DNA from: Paenirhizobium daejeonense | Lineage (GTDB): Bacteria; Pseudomonadota; Alphaproteobacteria; Rhizobiales; Rhizobiaceae | DNA length: 64,000 nucleotides | Assembly: GCF_014280875.1 (NCBI RefSeq) | Contig: NZ_JACLAL010000012.1 | Coordinates: 48,418 to 112,417, forward strand | Direction: 5' to 3' | Shown here: positions 16,347 through 25,134 of the stretch, one piece after another | How positions within the stretch are numbered: the first letter of the stretch is position 1 | Layout of the letters: every line of letters begins with the position of its first letter | Notes under the pieces: generated by a model | What the model saw: the letters and a program-made list of their open reading frames with translations, nothing else | What the model was told of the DNA's origin: nothing | Database searches by the model: none | Position numbers and translations under genes: made by a program

Positions 16347-18104
16347 ATGCAGATCCTGAAGATTGACCCGCGTGCTCTAAAGGAAAACCCCGACCGGATG
16401 CGTCAGTCGAAGTCTTCGCAGCAGGCGGATGCGCTGATGCTCGCCACGATCAAGGCCGTCGGTATCGTCCAGCCGCCGGTTGTCGCGCCCGAAGCTGATG
16501 GTGGTAACGGCTACATCATCGACGCAGGCCATCGCCGCGTTCGGCTCGCGATCGCCGCCGGTCTCGAAGAAATCGAGATCCTCGTCGCAGACGCTGCCAA
16601 CGATAACGGCGCGATGCGGTCCATGGTCGAGAACAGCGTTCGCGAAGCCCTCAATCCCGTCGACCAATGGCGCGGCATCGAACGGCTCGTGGCTCTCGGC
16701 TGGACCGAGGAAGCAATCGCCGTCGCTCTCGCCCTTCCCGTCCGCCAGATCCGAAAGCTGCGCCTGCTTGCCAATGTGCTTCCGGCCATGCTCGAACAGA
16801 TGGCGCTGGGCGATATGCCGAACGAGCAACAGCTGCGCGTGATTGCGGCCGCCGGCCAGGTCGACCAGAAGGAGGTCTGGAAAGCCCACAAGCCGAAGAA
16901 GGGTGACACCGCGCCCTGGTGGCAGGTTGCCAACGCGCTGACCAAGAAGCGCATGTATGCCAAAGATGCGAGCTTTGGCGATGATCTCGCTCAGGCCTAC
17001 GGGATCGAGTGGGTCGAGGATCTCTTCGCACCGGCCGACCAGGATGGTCGCTATACCACGAATGTCGAAGGCTTCCTCGGCGCCCAGCATGAGTGGATGA
17101 CGAGCAACCTTCCGAAGAAGGGCGGGATCGTCGAGGTCAACAGCTGGGGCCAACCGGAACTGCCGAAGAAGGCAAGCCAAGTCTACGGCAAGCCGTCCAA
17201 ATCCGACCACGCTGCGATGTACCTCGATCGCGACGGCAAGGTGCAGACTGTCCATTATCGCATGCCCGAGACGGCGAAGCCAAAGGGCACTGCTGGTGAC
17301 GGCTTGGCTGAACCCGGCGAGGATGCCGGCGCAATGGCCCCGTCCAAGGCCCGACCCGATGTGACGCAGAAGGGCCACGACATGATCGGTGACTATCGCA
17401 CGGATGCGCTGCACGATGCGCTCGGCCGCGCGCCGATCGAGGACGACATGCTGATGGCGCTGATGGTTCTGGCCTTTGCGGGACAGAACGTTCGTGTCGA
17501 CTCCGGTGCGGACGGAACCTTCTATGGCGGCAAGCGCTTCTCGCGGCATGCAGTCGGCTTGTTCGATGAGCATGGCAAGCTCGTCTTCGATCGGGATACC
17601 CTCCGGGTGGCCGTTCGCTCTGTGCTGATCGATGTGCTCTCGTGCCGCCGCGGCATGTCGAACAGCGGCATGGTCGCGCGTATCGCCGGCGAGGCGATTG
17701 GTGCAGACGAATTCCTGCCAAACATGGGCTCGGAAGATTTTCTCTTGTGCCTGTCGCGCCAGGCGCTGGAAACGTCCTGCACAGAGGCATCGGTCCAGCC
17801 GCGCCAAAAGGTCCGGGAAACCCGCGCTGCGCTCGTCGAGCATTTCGCGTGCGAACACTTCGTCCACCCATCCGGTCGCTTCGCGCCGCCGGTAGATGAG
17901 CTCCTGGACTGGATCCGCTCGGGTGCTGCCACGGACGTCATCGGCGCGGGATCCCAGGGTGACGAAGGCAATGATGCTGGCGATCCGGGAGAAGAACATG
18001 AGGCGCGGATCGACGGGGATGCGGATCAGGACGATCTGCATGACACCGACGTCGAGGCTGGCGATGGCCACGACCAGAATTTCGATCAGAGGGCGGCCGC
18101 ATGA
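16347..18104 (+). CDS. ParB/Spo0J-like nuclease-domain plasmid protein
   Basis: 585 residues. The N-terminal ParB domain carries GYIIDAGHRRVRLAIAAG (about 55-72), containing the GHRR box that binds CTP in ParB proteins. A helix-turn-helix-like segment follows (AIAVALALPVRQIRKLRLL, about 132-150). The long C-terminal region is specific to rhizobial plasmid homologues. It is unlikely to be the partition protein of this replicon, since no parA or repA is adjacent; a regulatory or DNA-maintenance role is more likely. ATG 16347 has a good ribosome-binding site. The stop overlaps the next start. Confidence 0.8.
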   Translation: MQILKIDPRALKENPDRMRQSKSSQQADALMLATIKAVGIVQPPVVAPEADGGNGYIIDAGHRRVRLAIAAGLEEIEILVADAANDNGAMRSMVENSVREALNPVDQWRGIERLVALGWTEEAIAVALALPVRQIRKLRLLANVLPAMLEQMALGDMPNEQQLRVIAAAGQVDQKEVWKAHKPKKGDTAPWWQVANALTKKRMYAKDASFGDDLAQAYGIEWVEDLFAPADQDGRYTTNVEGFLGAQHEWMTSNLPKKGGIVEVNSWGQPELPKKASQVYGKPSKSDHAAMYLDRDGKVQTVHYRMPETAKPKGTAGDGLAEPGEDAGAMAPSKARPDVTQKGHDMIGDYRTDALHDALGRAPIEDDMLMALMVLAFAGQNVRVDSGADGTFYGGKRFSRHAVGLFDEHGKLVFDRDTLRVAVRSVLIDVLSCRRGMSNSGMVARIAGEAIGADEFLPNMGSEDFLLCLSRQALETSCTEASVQPRQKVRETRAALVEHFACEHFVHPSGRFAPPVDELLDWIRSGAATDVIGAGSQGDEGNDAGDPGEEHEARIDGDADQDDLHDTDVEAGDGHDQNFDQRAAA

Positions 18105-18994
18105 CTACCGCCCTCAAGTTGAACGCAGCAGCACCCACCCCCGATTTTTCGGGGCTGGAGTTTGCGACTAGCGCGGACGGCTTGCCCGTCGCCCGCATCG
18201 ATGATCTGGTCCTCGCCATGGTCACATCGTCCAGCGGCTTCGCCTTTCTCGCGAGCGCAGTCTTTGTTCGCCGGCCGCTCGCTGATCTGACGCGCGCCGA
18301 TTTCATCGGGCACGACGGCCGGCTGGCCGACGAGGCCGAGTTCCAGAGGCGCGTGGCTGAGACTGCCGCACATAGACGCGATCTCGCTGCGCTGAGCCGC
18401 GTGCGGACGCGCATGTCTGCGAGCACCCCTTGGGGCGGCTCACAGATGGCGGTCATCTATGCCGAGGGCATCGTCGCCCATAGCACGGCCGGCCACGGAG
18501 GCTTTCACCTCTCTGCCGACCGCAATGTCAAAATCCATCCGCTGCTTCGGAAGGAGACCCCATGGTACGAAGAGGACAGCGAATGGGCGATCGTGGCGCT
18601 CAGCTTTCCAGACCTGTTCACCGGATATGAGCGGGCTATGGCTGAAAAGACCATCCGCAATACCTGGCCGGATGCCTGGGAGGCGATCCACGGCGCCAAG
18701 CTGGCCGAGGGAGAAAGCTGGGCCAGGGATCGAAGGGTGTTCGATCAGTGTCATGCGGCAGACTATATCGTCACTTCGGCAATCCTCTCCGTTCAATACC
18801 CCGGCATGACCGAGGTCGTGGCTGTCGTCGGTGGTGACCGGAGTTCTGACGACGATGAGCGTCACTTCTTGGTGCAGAGTGACGAGTATGCTGGGCGCGG
18901 CCGGTTTGGCTTTGTCATCGATCCCGACCGTCACGCCGAATATCATGGGCCGTCCTCCTTCATCGGCTGGCGAGGCCGGGGGGATGGCTCATGA
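18101..18994 (+). CDS. DUF7007-like plasmid protein
   Basis: 297 residues. The central part STPWGGSQMAVIYAEGIVAH, the segment STAGHGGFHLSADRN and WYEEDSEWAIVALSFPDLF match my recollection of DUF7007 proteins beside ParB-like genes on alphaproteobacterial plasmids. The first 100 residues are variable. There are no catalytic motifs I recognise. Its ATG overlaps the ParB-like stop (ATGA), and its own stop overlaps the next start, so the three genes form one operon. Confidence 0.6.
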   Translation: MTTALKLNAAAPTPDFSGLEFATSADGLPVARIDDLVLAMVTSSSGFAFLASAVFVRRPLADLTRADFIGHDGRLADEAEFQRRVAETAAHRRDLAALSRVRTRMSASTPWGGSQMAVIYAEGIVAHSTAGHGGFHLSADRNVKIHPLLRKETPWYEEDSEWAIVALSFPDLFTGYERAMAEKTIRNTWPDAWEAIHGAKLAEGESWARDRRVFDQCHAADYIVTSAILSVQYPGMTEVVAVVGGDRSSDDDERHFLVQSDEYAGRGRFGFVIDPDRHAEYHGPSSFIGWRGRGDGS

Positions 18995-19311
18995 TAGACG
19001 TTCGCGCTCCGAAACCGCTGGCGAAGGCAATCGGCGCCCGACGTGAGACCCAGCGGCATCTCGATTGCCTGACCCGGCAGATTGCAGCGCGCGCAGGGCG
19101 GCAGACGATCACGGTAAGGGTCCGGAGCCGGGCGCGTCGCAGATCCGGCCCTCGTCTTTATCATCAGGAGCTTGCCGATCGTCTGGTCTTTGAGCGCTGG
19201 GGCGAACTCGACACGCTCACATGCAGGCTGGTCCTGCAGGAGCAGATCATCGACGCGCTCGAACGATATGGCGATGCACCTGCTTGCCTCACGCGGGATA
19301 GGCGGGCCTGA
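18991..19311 (+). CDS. Small basic hypothetical protein
   Basis: 106 residues, strongly basic and Arg-rich in the first half (VRSRARRRSGPR), with a helical C-terminal half. The ATG overlaps the stop of the DUF7007-like gene by four bases, which supports real translation. No family recognised; the basic character would suit nucleic-acid binding, but this is inference. Confidence 0.5.
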   Translation: MIDVRAPKPLAKAIGARRETQRHLDCLTRQIAARAGRQTITVRVRSRARRRSGPRLYHQELADRLVFERWGELDTLTCRLVLQEQIIDALERYGDAPACLTRDRRA

Positions 19312-19686
19312 TACCGAGTGAGCTGCGAGGGTGCTTTGTCACCACCTTGCGGCCCCGAGGATGGCGGGCTTGGCCATGTTACCTCCCTGCAGCTGGCATT
19401 TGATATCGACCCTTGCCGGACTGCCCTTCTTTTCGTTGCGGTCTGAACCGGCGGCCGGTCGTTTCAAGGCCGCTGGTGCGCCGCGGAGCGGCCGATCCAA
19501 CTTCTCTGCGCGAGGGCAGGCCCGCGGTCTGCTCAGGTCAAGACCTGCTGGCCCGCAAACCGGCCCTGCTGGTTCAGTCGGACCGGACCTGTGAAGCCGC
19601 CCGTCCTTTGCCGGTCCTGGTCGTCCGCATCGAAGGGCAGACCGGCACGGGCCGGAACCGCTTCGGCAGCCACGGAAGGAACAGAC
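19312..19686 (+). other. Long GC-rich leader
   Basis: 375 bases without a supportable gene. Several short inverted repeats occur, for example GGCAGACCGG...CCGGAACC near 19636-19662, ending in AAGGAAC before ATG 19687. The organisation resembles the leaders at 16018-16346 and 20347-20550. Confidence 0.3.
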
Positions 19687-20274
19687 ATGGCCACGCCCGC
19701 CACCCCCAATCGCTCCACCGCTCGATCAGCACAATCCCGCCGAGGGACCACCCTCGAAATGGTCCGCCTCTCCTGCCCCGACGCGACCCAAGCACTCAAG
19801 ATCGCCGAAAGCTTCGGCACGGCTATCGTCGACAGCGATGGCATCCGCAGCCTGCATGAGCGGCTGATCGTCGAGACCGCCGAAAGTCTCTCCGAAGGGC
19901 TTGGCGAAAAGGCCATGCAGATCCATCTGCAACGGATCGTCGGAGCCTTCGTCGGATCGGCGCATGGCGCCGGTCAGTTCTACTCCCGCGCCGTTACCGA
20001 AGCGCGCGACGCAACTGCCAAGGCATCGAACGATGCCCGCGATGAAGATCTTGACGGCCCGGTCGGCTACGACAGCGCCGCCCAGCGCAAGCGGGAATTT
20101 GCGGCCGACATGGGCGTCCAGTCCCACGCGCTGCGGATGGCGGCCGAAGGGGCGGTCACGGCCTACGAACAGGTTGTCGGCGAAACCTGGAAGCCCTTCG
20201 ACCGACCGGTCGAGAACCCGGGCGCTTCGCTCGACCGCAAGGCGGCCGAAGCTCAGATGGCGGCCCTCGGATGA
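19687..20274 (+). CDS. Conserved hypothetical plasmid protein
   Basis: 195 residues, predominantly helical, with Ala-rich stretches and no cysteine-rich or membrane segments. SFGTAIVDSDGIRSLHERL and GRQ-less helices around KAMQIHLQRIVGAF suggest an alpha-helical bundle. I do not recognise the family. ATG 19687 is chosen over an earlier start because GGAAGGAAC lies just upstream and the preceding codons resemble the leader. A terminator follows 44 bases after the stop. Confidence 0.6.
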   Translation: MATPATPNRSTARSAQSRRGTTLEMVRLSCPDATQALKIAESFGTAIVDSDGIRSLHERLIVETAESLSEGLGEKAMQIHLQRIVGAFVGSAHGAGQFYSRAVTEARDATAKASNDARDEDLDGPVGYDSAAQRKREFAADMGVQSHALRMAAEGAVTAYEQVVGETWKPFDRPVENPGASLDRKAAEAQMAALG

Positions 20275-20317
20275 CACCATTGGCGGAGGCAACCCCGCCC
20301 TTTTCAGTTTTTCCTAG

Positions 20318-20346
20318 GCTGGCGCCTCCAAGCGCCGGCCATTTTT
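20318..20346 (+). terminator. Rho-independent terminator
   Basis: GGCTGGCGC (20318-20326) pairs with GCGCCGGCC (20332-20340), with one G-T wobble and a five-base loop, and is followed by A and five T residues. The remaining 200 bases to the next start are another GC-rich leader containing the hairpin GACCGCG-ACAGG-CGCGGTC at 20510-20528. Confidence 0.75.
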
Positions 20347-20550
20347 CATGTTGGGAGGAAAAGCTGGAGACGTGCCTATGCGTCCCGTCCCGGCCGGTGG
20401 TCCTGCAGGAGCCGGGCGCCCATGCAACGGCTTTGCCGTCCTCCACGCTGTTGCGGCCGTTCCGGTGCATGGGCGCACCATCGGCTCCTGGCTTCGGACC
20501 TCCGTGACGGACCGCGACAGGCGCGGTCTTGAGAAAAGGAGAAGGAAGTC

Positions 20551-21474
20551 ATGGTCAGGAAAACGGAAACCGATCGCGTCGACATCTACACGCGGATTAC
20601 TGAGCGGATCGTCGAGGATCTCGGACAGGGCGTGCGCCCCTGGATGAAGCCGTGGAGCGCCGCTAACACCAGTGGCCGGATCACCCGGCCGGTACGCCAC
20701 AACGGCATGCCCTATTCGGGCATGAACGTGTTGCTCCTTTGGTCGGAGCAGATGTCCCGCGGATTTTCATCGTCGATGTGGATGACCTTCAAGCAGGCGC
20801 TCGAACTGGGCGGTGCCGTGCGGAAGGGCGAAACGGGCTCGACGGTGGTCTTCGCCAGTCGCTTCACCAAGTCCGTGGCCGACGGGAGCGGCAACGATGT
20901 CGACCGGGAAATCCCGTTCCTGAAGGCATATTCGGTGTTCAATATCGAGCAGATCGATGGCCTGCCTGACACCTATTATGCTCCGCCACCCACCGTGCGT
21001 GATCCTGTCGAGCGCATCGAGAGCGCCGATCGCTTCTTCAAAGCGACCGGCGCGGTTATCCGCCACGGCGGCAATCAGGCCTACTACTCACCTGTCATGG
21101 ACTATATCCAGATGCCGCCATTCGAGGCGTTTTGCGATGCGGCCGGATACGCAGCCGTCCTCAGCCATGAGGCGACGCACTGGACGGCCGCAGAACATCG
21201 CGTCGGCCGTGACCTGTCGCGATACGCGAAGGACAGAACTGAACGAGCTCGTGAAGAGCTAACCGCCGAGCTCGGCAGTTGCTTCCTGTGCGCCGATCTT
21301 GGCATCGCGCCGGAGCTCGAACCGAGGCCCGATCATGCGTCCTACCTACAGTCCTGGTTATCGATACTTGCCAACGACAAGCGGGCCATCTTCCAGGCGG
21401 CGGCCCATGCGCAGCGCGCGGTGAGTTTCCTGCATTCCCTGCAGCCGGAAGCTGATCTCAAGGCTGCGGCCTGA
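20551..21474 (+). CDS. ardC: ArdC-like anti-restriction protein with zinc metallopeptidase domain
   Basis: 307 residues. The N-terminal ssDNA-binding domain (about 1-130; DIYTRITERIVEDLGQGVRPW, split here into DIYTRITERIVEDL and GQGVRPW) is typical of ArdC and the N-terminus of TraC primases. The C-terminal zincin has the zinc motif HEATH at 206-210 and a downstream Glu in REELTAELGS. ArdC of plasmid pSa protects incoming single-stranded DNA from restriction. A leader peptide or hairpin region precedes the ATG, which follows AGGAGAAGG. The gene lies in the same strand block as the DarB-like gene. Confidence 0.85.
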   Translation: MVRKTETDRVDIYTRITERIVEDLGQGVRPWMKPWSAANTSGRITRPVRHNGMPYSGMNVLLLWSEQMSRGFSSSMWMTFKQALELGGAVRKGETGSTVVFASRFTKSVADGSGNDVDREIPFLKAYSVFNIEQIDGLPDTYYAPPPTVRDPVERIESADRFFKATGAVIRHGGNQAYYSPVMDYIQMPPFEAFCDAAGYAAVLSHEATHWTAAEHRVGRDLSRYAKDRTERAREELTAELGSCFLCADLGIAPELEPRPDHASYLQSWLSILANDKRAIFQAAAHAQRAVSFLHSLQPEADLKAAA

Positions 21475-21477
21475 ACG

Positions 21478-21651
21478 TCAGGCGCGGTCGTCACCACCGG
21501 TGACGGCCGCTCTTTCCATATTACGCTGATCCTGGAGACCTTGTGCGATGTCAGTATCCAGCTTTCCCCAGATCGACGGTTTCAGAGCGTCGGGTTTCGG
21601 TTTGCGGGTCGGTTTGCGTTCGACGATGAACGGCTTGGTCTGCTGACGCAT
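21478..21651 (-). CDS. Small basic conserved plasmid protein
   Basis: 57 residues, Lys/Arg-rich (KPFIVERKPTRKPKPDALKP) and ending in an acidic segment, with the motif SIWGKLDTDI. Similar short proteins occur next to ArdC or tra genes on rhizobial plasmids. ATG 21651 has an excellent GGAGG ribosome-binding site seven bases upstream, the main reason for calling it and for preferring it over a longer frame starting at 21834. Convergent with the ArdC-like gene, three bases apart. Function unknown. Confidence 0.6.
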   Translation of the reverse strand: MRQQTKPFIVERKPTRKPKPDALKPSIWGKLDTDIAQGLQDQRNMERAAVTGGDDRA

Positions 21652-22149
21652 TGATCCTCCGGGTTGCGATTCGCGGGTGCAACGATATCGCACGAAGCGT
21701 GACGGACAAGTCGACCAGTGTCCTAAAGGACCTCTCTTCCCCCAAATGAGGCATGCCGCGACGACGGTGCAGGTGTCGCGTGGTGCGGGTTGCCATTCAT
21801 GCACAGGGCAAATGCGGCGGACTGCCGTTGCCATATCCCTTCACGGCAGAGTTTCCGGCAACCCATCTGCGGGCTCGATGAGGCATGTCTGACCGGAGAC
21901 CGGCTGCGCCTCGATCGTCTTCCCGCAACGGCAGTCCCAGATTTCTGACCCCGGAACACTACGTGTTCCTCCTTACCCACTCACAAATCTGCGACTTGCC
22001 GTCCTCCATTTCATTGCGGCCCAATCGCCACCCCCGACGCGCAAGCGCGAGGGGGACCCCGGCTGGGTGCGGTCCGATCGTCCCCGGTCTTTGCGACAGC
22101 CATCGAGGCCGCGATGGGCGCGGCCCGAACACAGAAAAGGAATACGACA
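21652..22149. other. Intergenic region with hairpin, divergent leaders
   Basis: 498 bases between the divergent starts of the small basic gene and the DUF736 gene. It contains a perfect hairpin GGAACAC-TAC-GTGTTCC at 21953-21969, which could be an operator or RNA structure, and GC-rich inverted repeats near 22040-22095. No ORF here looks coding. Confidence 0.4.
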
Positions 22150-22461
22150 ATGGCAACCATCGGCACCTTCACCTCCACCGAAAACGGCTTCACCGGCTCC
22201 ATCCGCACGCTCGCACTCAACGTCAAGGCACGCATCGCCCGCGTCGAGAACCCCTCCGACAAGGGCCCGCAGTTCCGCGTCTACGCCGGCAGTGTTGAAC
22301 TCGGAGCCGCGTGGCAGAAGCGCTCGGAACAGACAGAGCGCGACTACCTCTCGGTCAAGCTCGACGACCCTTCGTTTCCCGGCCCGATTTACGCCACCCT
22401 CACCGAGGTCGAAGGCGAGGAAGGCTACCAGCTGATCTGGTCTCGTCAGAACAGGGATTGA
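22150..22461 (+). CDS. DUF736 family protein
   Basis: 103 residues beginning MATIGTFTSTENGFTGSIRTL, with the DUF736 core LNVKARIARVENPSDKGPQFRVYAG and a C-terminal YQLIWSRQNRD-type strand. This small all-beta family is abundant on rhizobial plasmids and integrative elements near transfer genes; its function is unknown. ATG 22150 follows AAAAGGAATACG. A strong hairpin follows seven bases after the stop. Confidence 0.88.
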   Translation: MATIGTFTSTENGFTGSIRTLALNVKARIARVENPSDKGPQFRVYAGSVELGAAWQKRSEQTERDYLSVKLDDPSFPGPIYATLTEVEGEEGYQLIWSRQNRD

Positions 22462-22467
22462 ACGAAA

Positions 22468-22493
22468 CTGGCCCCGCCGAAAGACGGGGCCAG
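22468..22493 (+). terminator. Terminator-like hairpin after DUF736 gene
   Basis: Perfect 9-bp stem CTGGCCCCG/CGGGGCCAG with an 8-base loop directly after the stop codon, but only AT-mixed sequence rather than a T-run behind it. Confidence 0.6.
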
Positions 22494-22546
22494 GACTATA
22501 AAAGGTCGGCGTCGATCGGAGCGATCCGCCTTCGGCGCGCCTTTCG

Positions 22547-22825
22547 TTACTTGTTCAAGGCATCCTTCAATGCTTTGGCCGGCTGGAACGACAATTTCCT
22601 TGCCGCGGCAACCTTGATCGTCGCCCCGGTCGACGGATTGCGAGCCTCGCGTTCGGGCGTGTCCTTCACCTTGAACTTGCCGAAACCTGGAATGGATGTT
22701 TCCGAACCCGAGCTTGCTGCGGAGGTGATTGCGGCAAAGACGGCTTCGACGATCGACTTTCCCTGGACCTTGGTCAGGCCGTACTCCGTGGAGATCTTGT
22801 CCGCGATTTCATTGGTGGTGGTCAT
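22547..22825 (-). CDS. hupB: HU-family nucleoid protein
   Basis: 92 residues with the HU/IHF fold: N-terminal helices (NEIADKISTEYGLTKVQGKSI), the GFGKFKVKDTPEREARNPSTG arm region including the conserved RNP turn (around residues 55-70), and the C-terminal FQPAKALKDALN helix. Plasmid-borne HU proteins help DNA bending in replication or transfer, or buffer host HU. Transcribed leftward, opposite to DUF736. Confidence 0.9.
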   Translation of the reverse strand: MTTTNEIADKISTEYGLTKVQGKSIVEAVFAAITSAASSGSETSIPGFGKFKVKDTPEREARNPSTGATIKVAAARKLSFQPAKALKDALNK

Positions 22826-22984
22826 CTCTGTTCCCTCGTTTGAACAAGGAATTCATTTCATCGGAATCAAGCTCTGTCACGCCGCGAGGTGCCGAGAACC
22901 CCGGGAAACAAGGGGTTCTCCACAGGATGCACCGCCACGCCAGGTTCCAGAGGCAGCATCATGGTCCGGAAACGGGGGCATGCC

Positions 22985-23251
22985 TTAATAGTTGTCAGCG
23001 CTGCCTCCCGGGACGGTCGAGTAGCCGCGCGCCCGTTTCTGTCGAAGGAGTTCAAGGAACCGTACAACGGCCTCCTTCTCAGCCCCGCAATGATGAACCA
23101 TCCTCTGTCCCATTGTCCCGATCCTTCCCCAGCGCCGCGTCAGGCACGGATCTCCAAACAGGTTCGGCTCGATCGATATCGAATAGAAGCGGGCGATGTT
23201 TTTCGCCTTGGAGGTCCGCTCGAGGTAAAGATGGTAGCGCTGGATGATCAT
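22985..23251 (-). CDS. WGR domain protein
   Basis: 88 residues forming almost only a WGR domain: LYLERTSKAKNIARFYSI, then SIEPNLFGDPCLTRRWGRIG with the Trp-Gly-Arg signature, then a helix ending FLELLRQKRARGY. WGR domains bind nucleic acids in PARPs and occur as free-standing small proteins on rhizobial plasmids. ATG 23251 gives a domain-sized product; an upstream ATG at 23368 would add 39 unsupported residues. Function unknown. Confidence 0.8.
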   Translation of the reverse strand: MIIQRYHLYLERTSKAKNIARFYSISIEPNLFGDPCLTRRWGRIGTMGQRMVHHCGAEKEAVVRFLELLRQKRARGYSTVPGGSADNY

Positions 23252-23406
23252 GCCCAAATCATTGCGTTTCCTGAAACGCACGTCCAACGAGTGTTTTGAA
23301 TCGCTCCGGCTCAATCGATTCATTTCGGTGATGTGACTACGCGTGCTATTCTGGCGGTCGACGTTCAACGAGCCGCACTCGCCGCCGAGCCGAACGTAGC
23401 GCCCAA

Positions 23407-23595
23407 GTGGCTTTTTTCCATCCGAGTGGCGATTATCTGACAGAGCCCGGCAGTGGGCAGTTATGGGCCAAGTGCGACTACTTCGTCCGAATGTGGGAGC
23501 GGGAAGGCAAGCACCAGCCTCGCCCGGAACATGCTGACGCGCATGCGGATGCCGCTTACGAACTTCGCGAAATTGGCTTTAGGTTTTCTGGGTAG
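23407..23595 (+). CDS. Small hypothetical protein, uncertain
   Basis: A 62-residue frame with a GTG start, aromatic-rich N-terminus (FFHPSGDYL; LWAKCDYFVRMWER) and His/Ala-rich middle. There is no clear ribosome-binding site. It is reported because amino-acid composition is protein-like and the flanking 300 bases would otherwise be empty; it may be spurious. Confidence 0.25.
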   Translation: MAFFHPSGDYLTEPGSGQLWAKCDYFVRMWEREGKHQPRPEHADAHADAAYELREIGFRFSG

Positions 23596-23742
23596 AACAG
23601 CGCCCGCGTTCAATAGAAACCGGGAGCAATCGGATTTATGCTTGCGCTGTGTACCGGATGGACGCAAAGCCATGTTGCCATGCGCCGCGACGGCCGGCAA
23701 ACGACATGCAACTCTTTAAGTCCGAAAAGCGAAAGTCAGTCC

Positions 23743-24981
23743 ATGCCTCCCCAGCTCTCCCTCGCGCGCGAGAAAATCTCCGTGCTCCTGCTCGAAGGCA
23801 TCAGCCAGAGCGCCGTGGATTATTTCTCCTCTTGTGGTTACACCAATCTCGTGCATCTGCCGAAGGCGCTTGATGACAAGGATCTCAAAAGCCATATGGC
23901 CGACGCGCATATCATCGGCATTCGTTCACGAACGCAGCTGACGGACGAGATTTTCGAGTGCGCCAGGAAGCTGATTGCGGTCGGCTGTTTTTCCGTCGGC
24001 ACGAACCAGGTCGATCTGGAAGCCGCCCGTCGTCGTGGAATTCCCGTGTTTAACGCGCCTTATTCGAACACGCGCTCGGTCGCCGAACTTGTGATCGGCG
24101 AGATCATCATGCTGACACGGCAAATTTTCCCACGGTCGGCGTCAGCGCATCAGGGCGGATGGGAAAAGTCCGCGGTCGGCAGCCACGAAGTTCGCGGAAA
24201 GACGCTGGGGATCGTCGGCTACGGCAATATCGGCTCGCAATTGAGTGCCCTTGCCGAAAGCATGGGCATGGTGGTGCGCTATTTCGATCTCTCCGACAGG
24301 TTGCGCCGCGGCAATTCGGAATCGCTGGCCTCGCTCGGCGAACTTCTCGAAATCTCGGATTATGTGACGATGCACGTGCCCGAAACGGCGTCGACGCACA
24401 ATATGATCACCGAAACCGAACTGCGCCGCATGAAGAAAGGCGCCATATTCATCAACAATTCCCGCGGCACGGTGGTCGATCTCGATGCGCTGGCGAAAGT
24501 CCTGAACGAAGGCCATCTGGCCGGCGCCGCGGTCGACGTATTTCCCAAGGAACCGGCATCGAACAACGAACGCTTCGAAACGCCCCTGCAGGGCCTGGGC
24601 AATGTCATTTTGACACCACACATCGGGGGCTCGACAGAAGAAGCCCAGGAGCGGATCGGTGGGGAAGTTTCCAGGAAGCTGATCGAATACTCCGACATCG
24701 GCTCGACGATGGGCGCCGTCAACTTCCCTCAGGTTCAGTTGCCCGAACGCCCGAACGGCACGCGCTTTATCCATGTTCACCAAAACCGTCCTGGGATGCT
24801 CATCCAGTTGAACGAGATCTTCTCCTCGCGCGGACTGAACATCGTCGCCGAATACCTGCAGACCCATGGCGACACGGGTTACGTGGTCGTTGAAGTCGAG
24901 GGCGTGTCAGATGCCGCCGACGATATCGCCCAGGCGCTGCGCGAGATACCGGGGACGATCAGAACGCGGTTGCTCTATTGA
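23743..24981 (+). CDS. serA: D-3-phosphoglycerate dehydrogenase
   Basis: 412 residues, almost exactly the size of E. coli SerA, with matching segments throughout. These include GCFSVGTNQVDLEAARRRGI, the NAD-binding GYGNIGSQL (about 170-178), the DVFPKEP loop with the HIGGS catalytic His near 290, and a C-terminal ACT domain (FIHVHQNRPGMLIQLNEIF) ending IRTRLLY. It catalyses the first step of L-serine synthesis and would be feedback-inhibited by serine through ACT. ATG 23743 matches the E. coli N-terminus. A metabolic gene here, between backbone and transfer genes, is probably cargo. Confidence 0.9.
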   Translation: MPPQLSLAREKISVLLLEGISQSAVDYFSSCGYTNLVHLPKALDDKDLKSHMADAHIIGIRSRTQLTDEIFECARKLIAVGCFSVGTNQVDLEAARRRGIPVFNAPYSNTRSVAELVIGEIIMLTRQIFPRSASAHQGGWEKSAVGSHEVRGKTLGIVGYGNIGSQLSALAESMGMVVRYFDLSDRLRRGNSESLASLGELLEISDYVTMHVPETASTHNMITETELRRMKKGAIFINNSRGTVVDLDALAKVLNEGHLAGAAVDVFPKEPASNNERFETPLQGLGNVILTPHIGGSTEEAQERIGGEVSRKLIEYSDIGSTMGAVNFPQVQLPERPNGTRFIHVHQNRPGMLIQLNEIFSSRGLNIVAEYLQTHGDTGYVVVEVEGVSDAADDIAQALREIPGTIRTRLLY

Positions 24982-24996
24982 GGCATCAATTCTTGT

Positions 24997-25073
24997 CATA
25001 TCGCACATGCGGATGGCATGAGTGATATGGCTCCTGCCGGATTTGTGCGCGCATGTCGGGAGATCCCCCCGAC
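24997..25073. terminator. Bidirectional terminator region between serA and traG
   Basis: Two hairpins lie between the convergent genes: a 14-bp stem with two mismatches (24997-25010 with 25016-25029) and GTCGGG-N7-CCCGAC (25055-25073). Neither has a long T-run, so the assignment rests on position. Confidence 0.45.
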
Positions 25074-25134
25074 TTGCAGAATGAAGCCGCATGGCTTGGC
25101 CTAAAAAACAGGTAATCGCTGCTTCGCGCATGGG

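Noticed and set aside
16377..18071. A 564-codon minus-strand frame opposite the ParB-like gene
   Set aside because: Antisense shadow; the plus-strand product has the ParB GHRR box and a ribosome-binding site.
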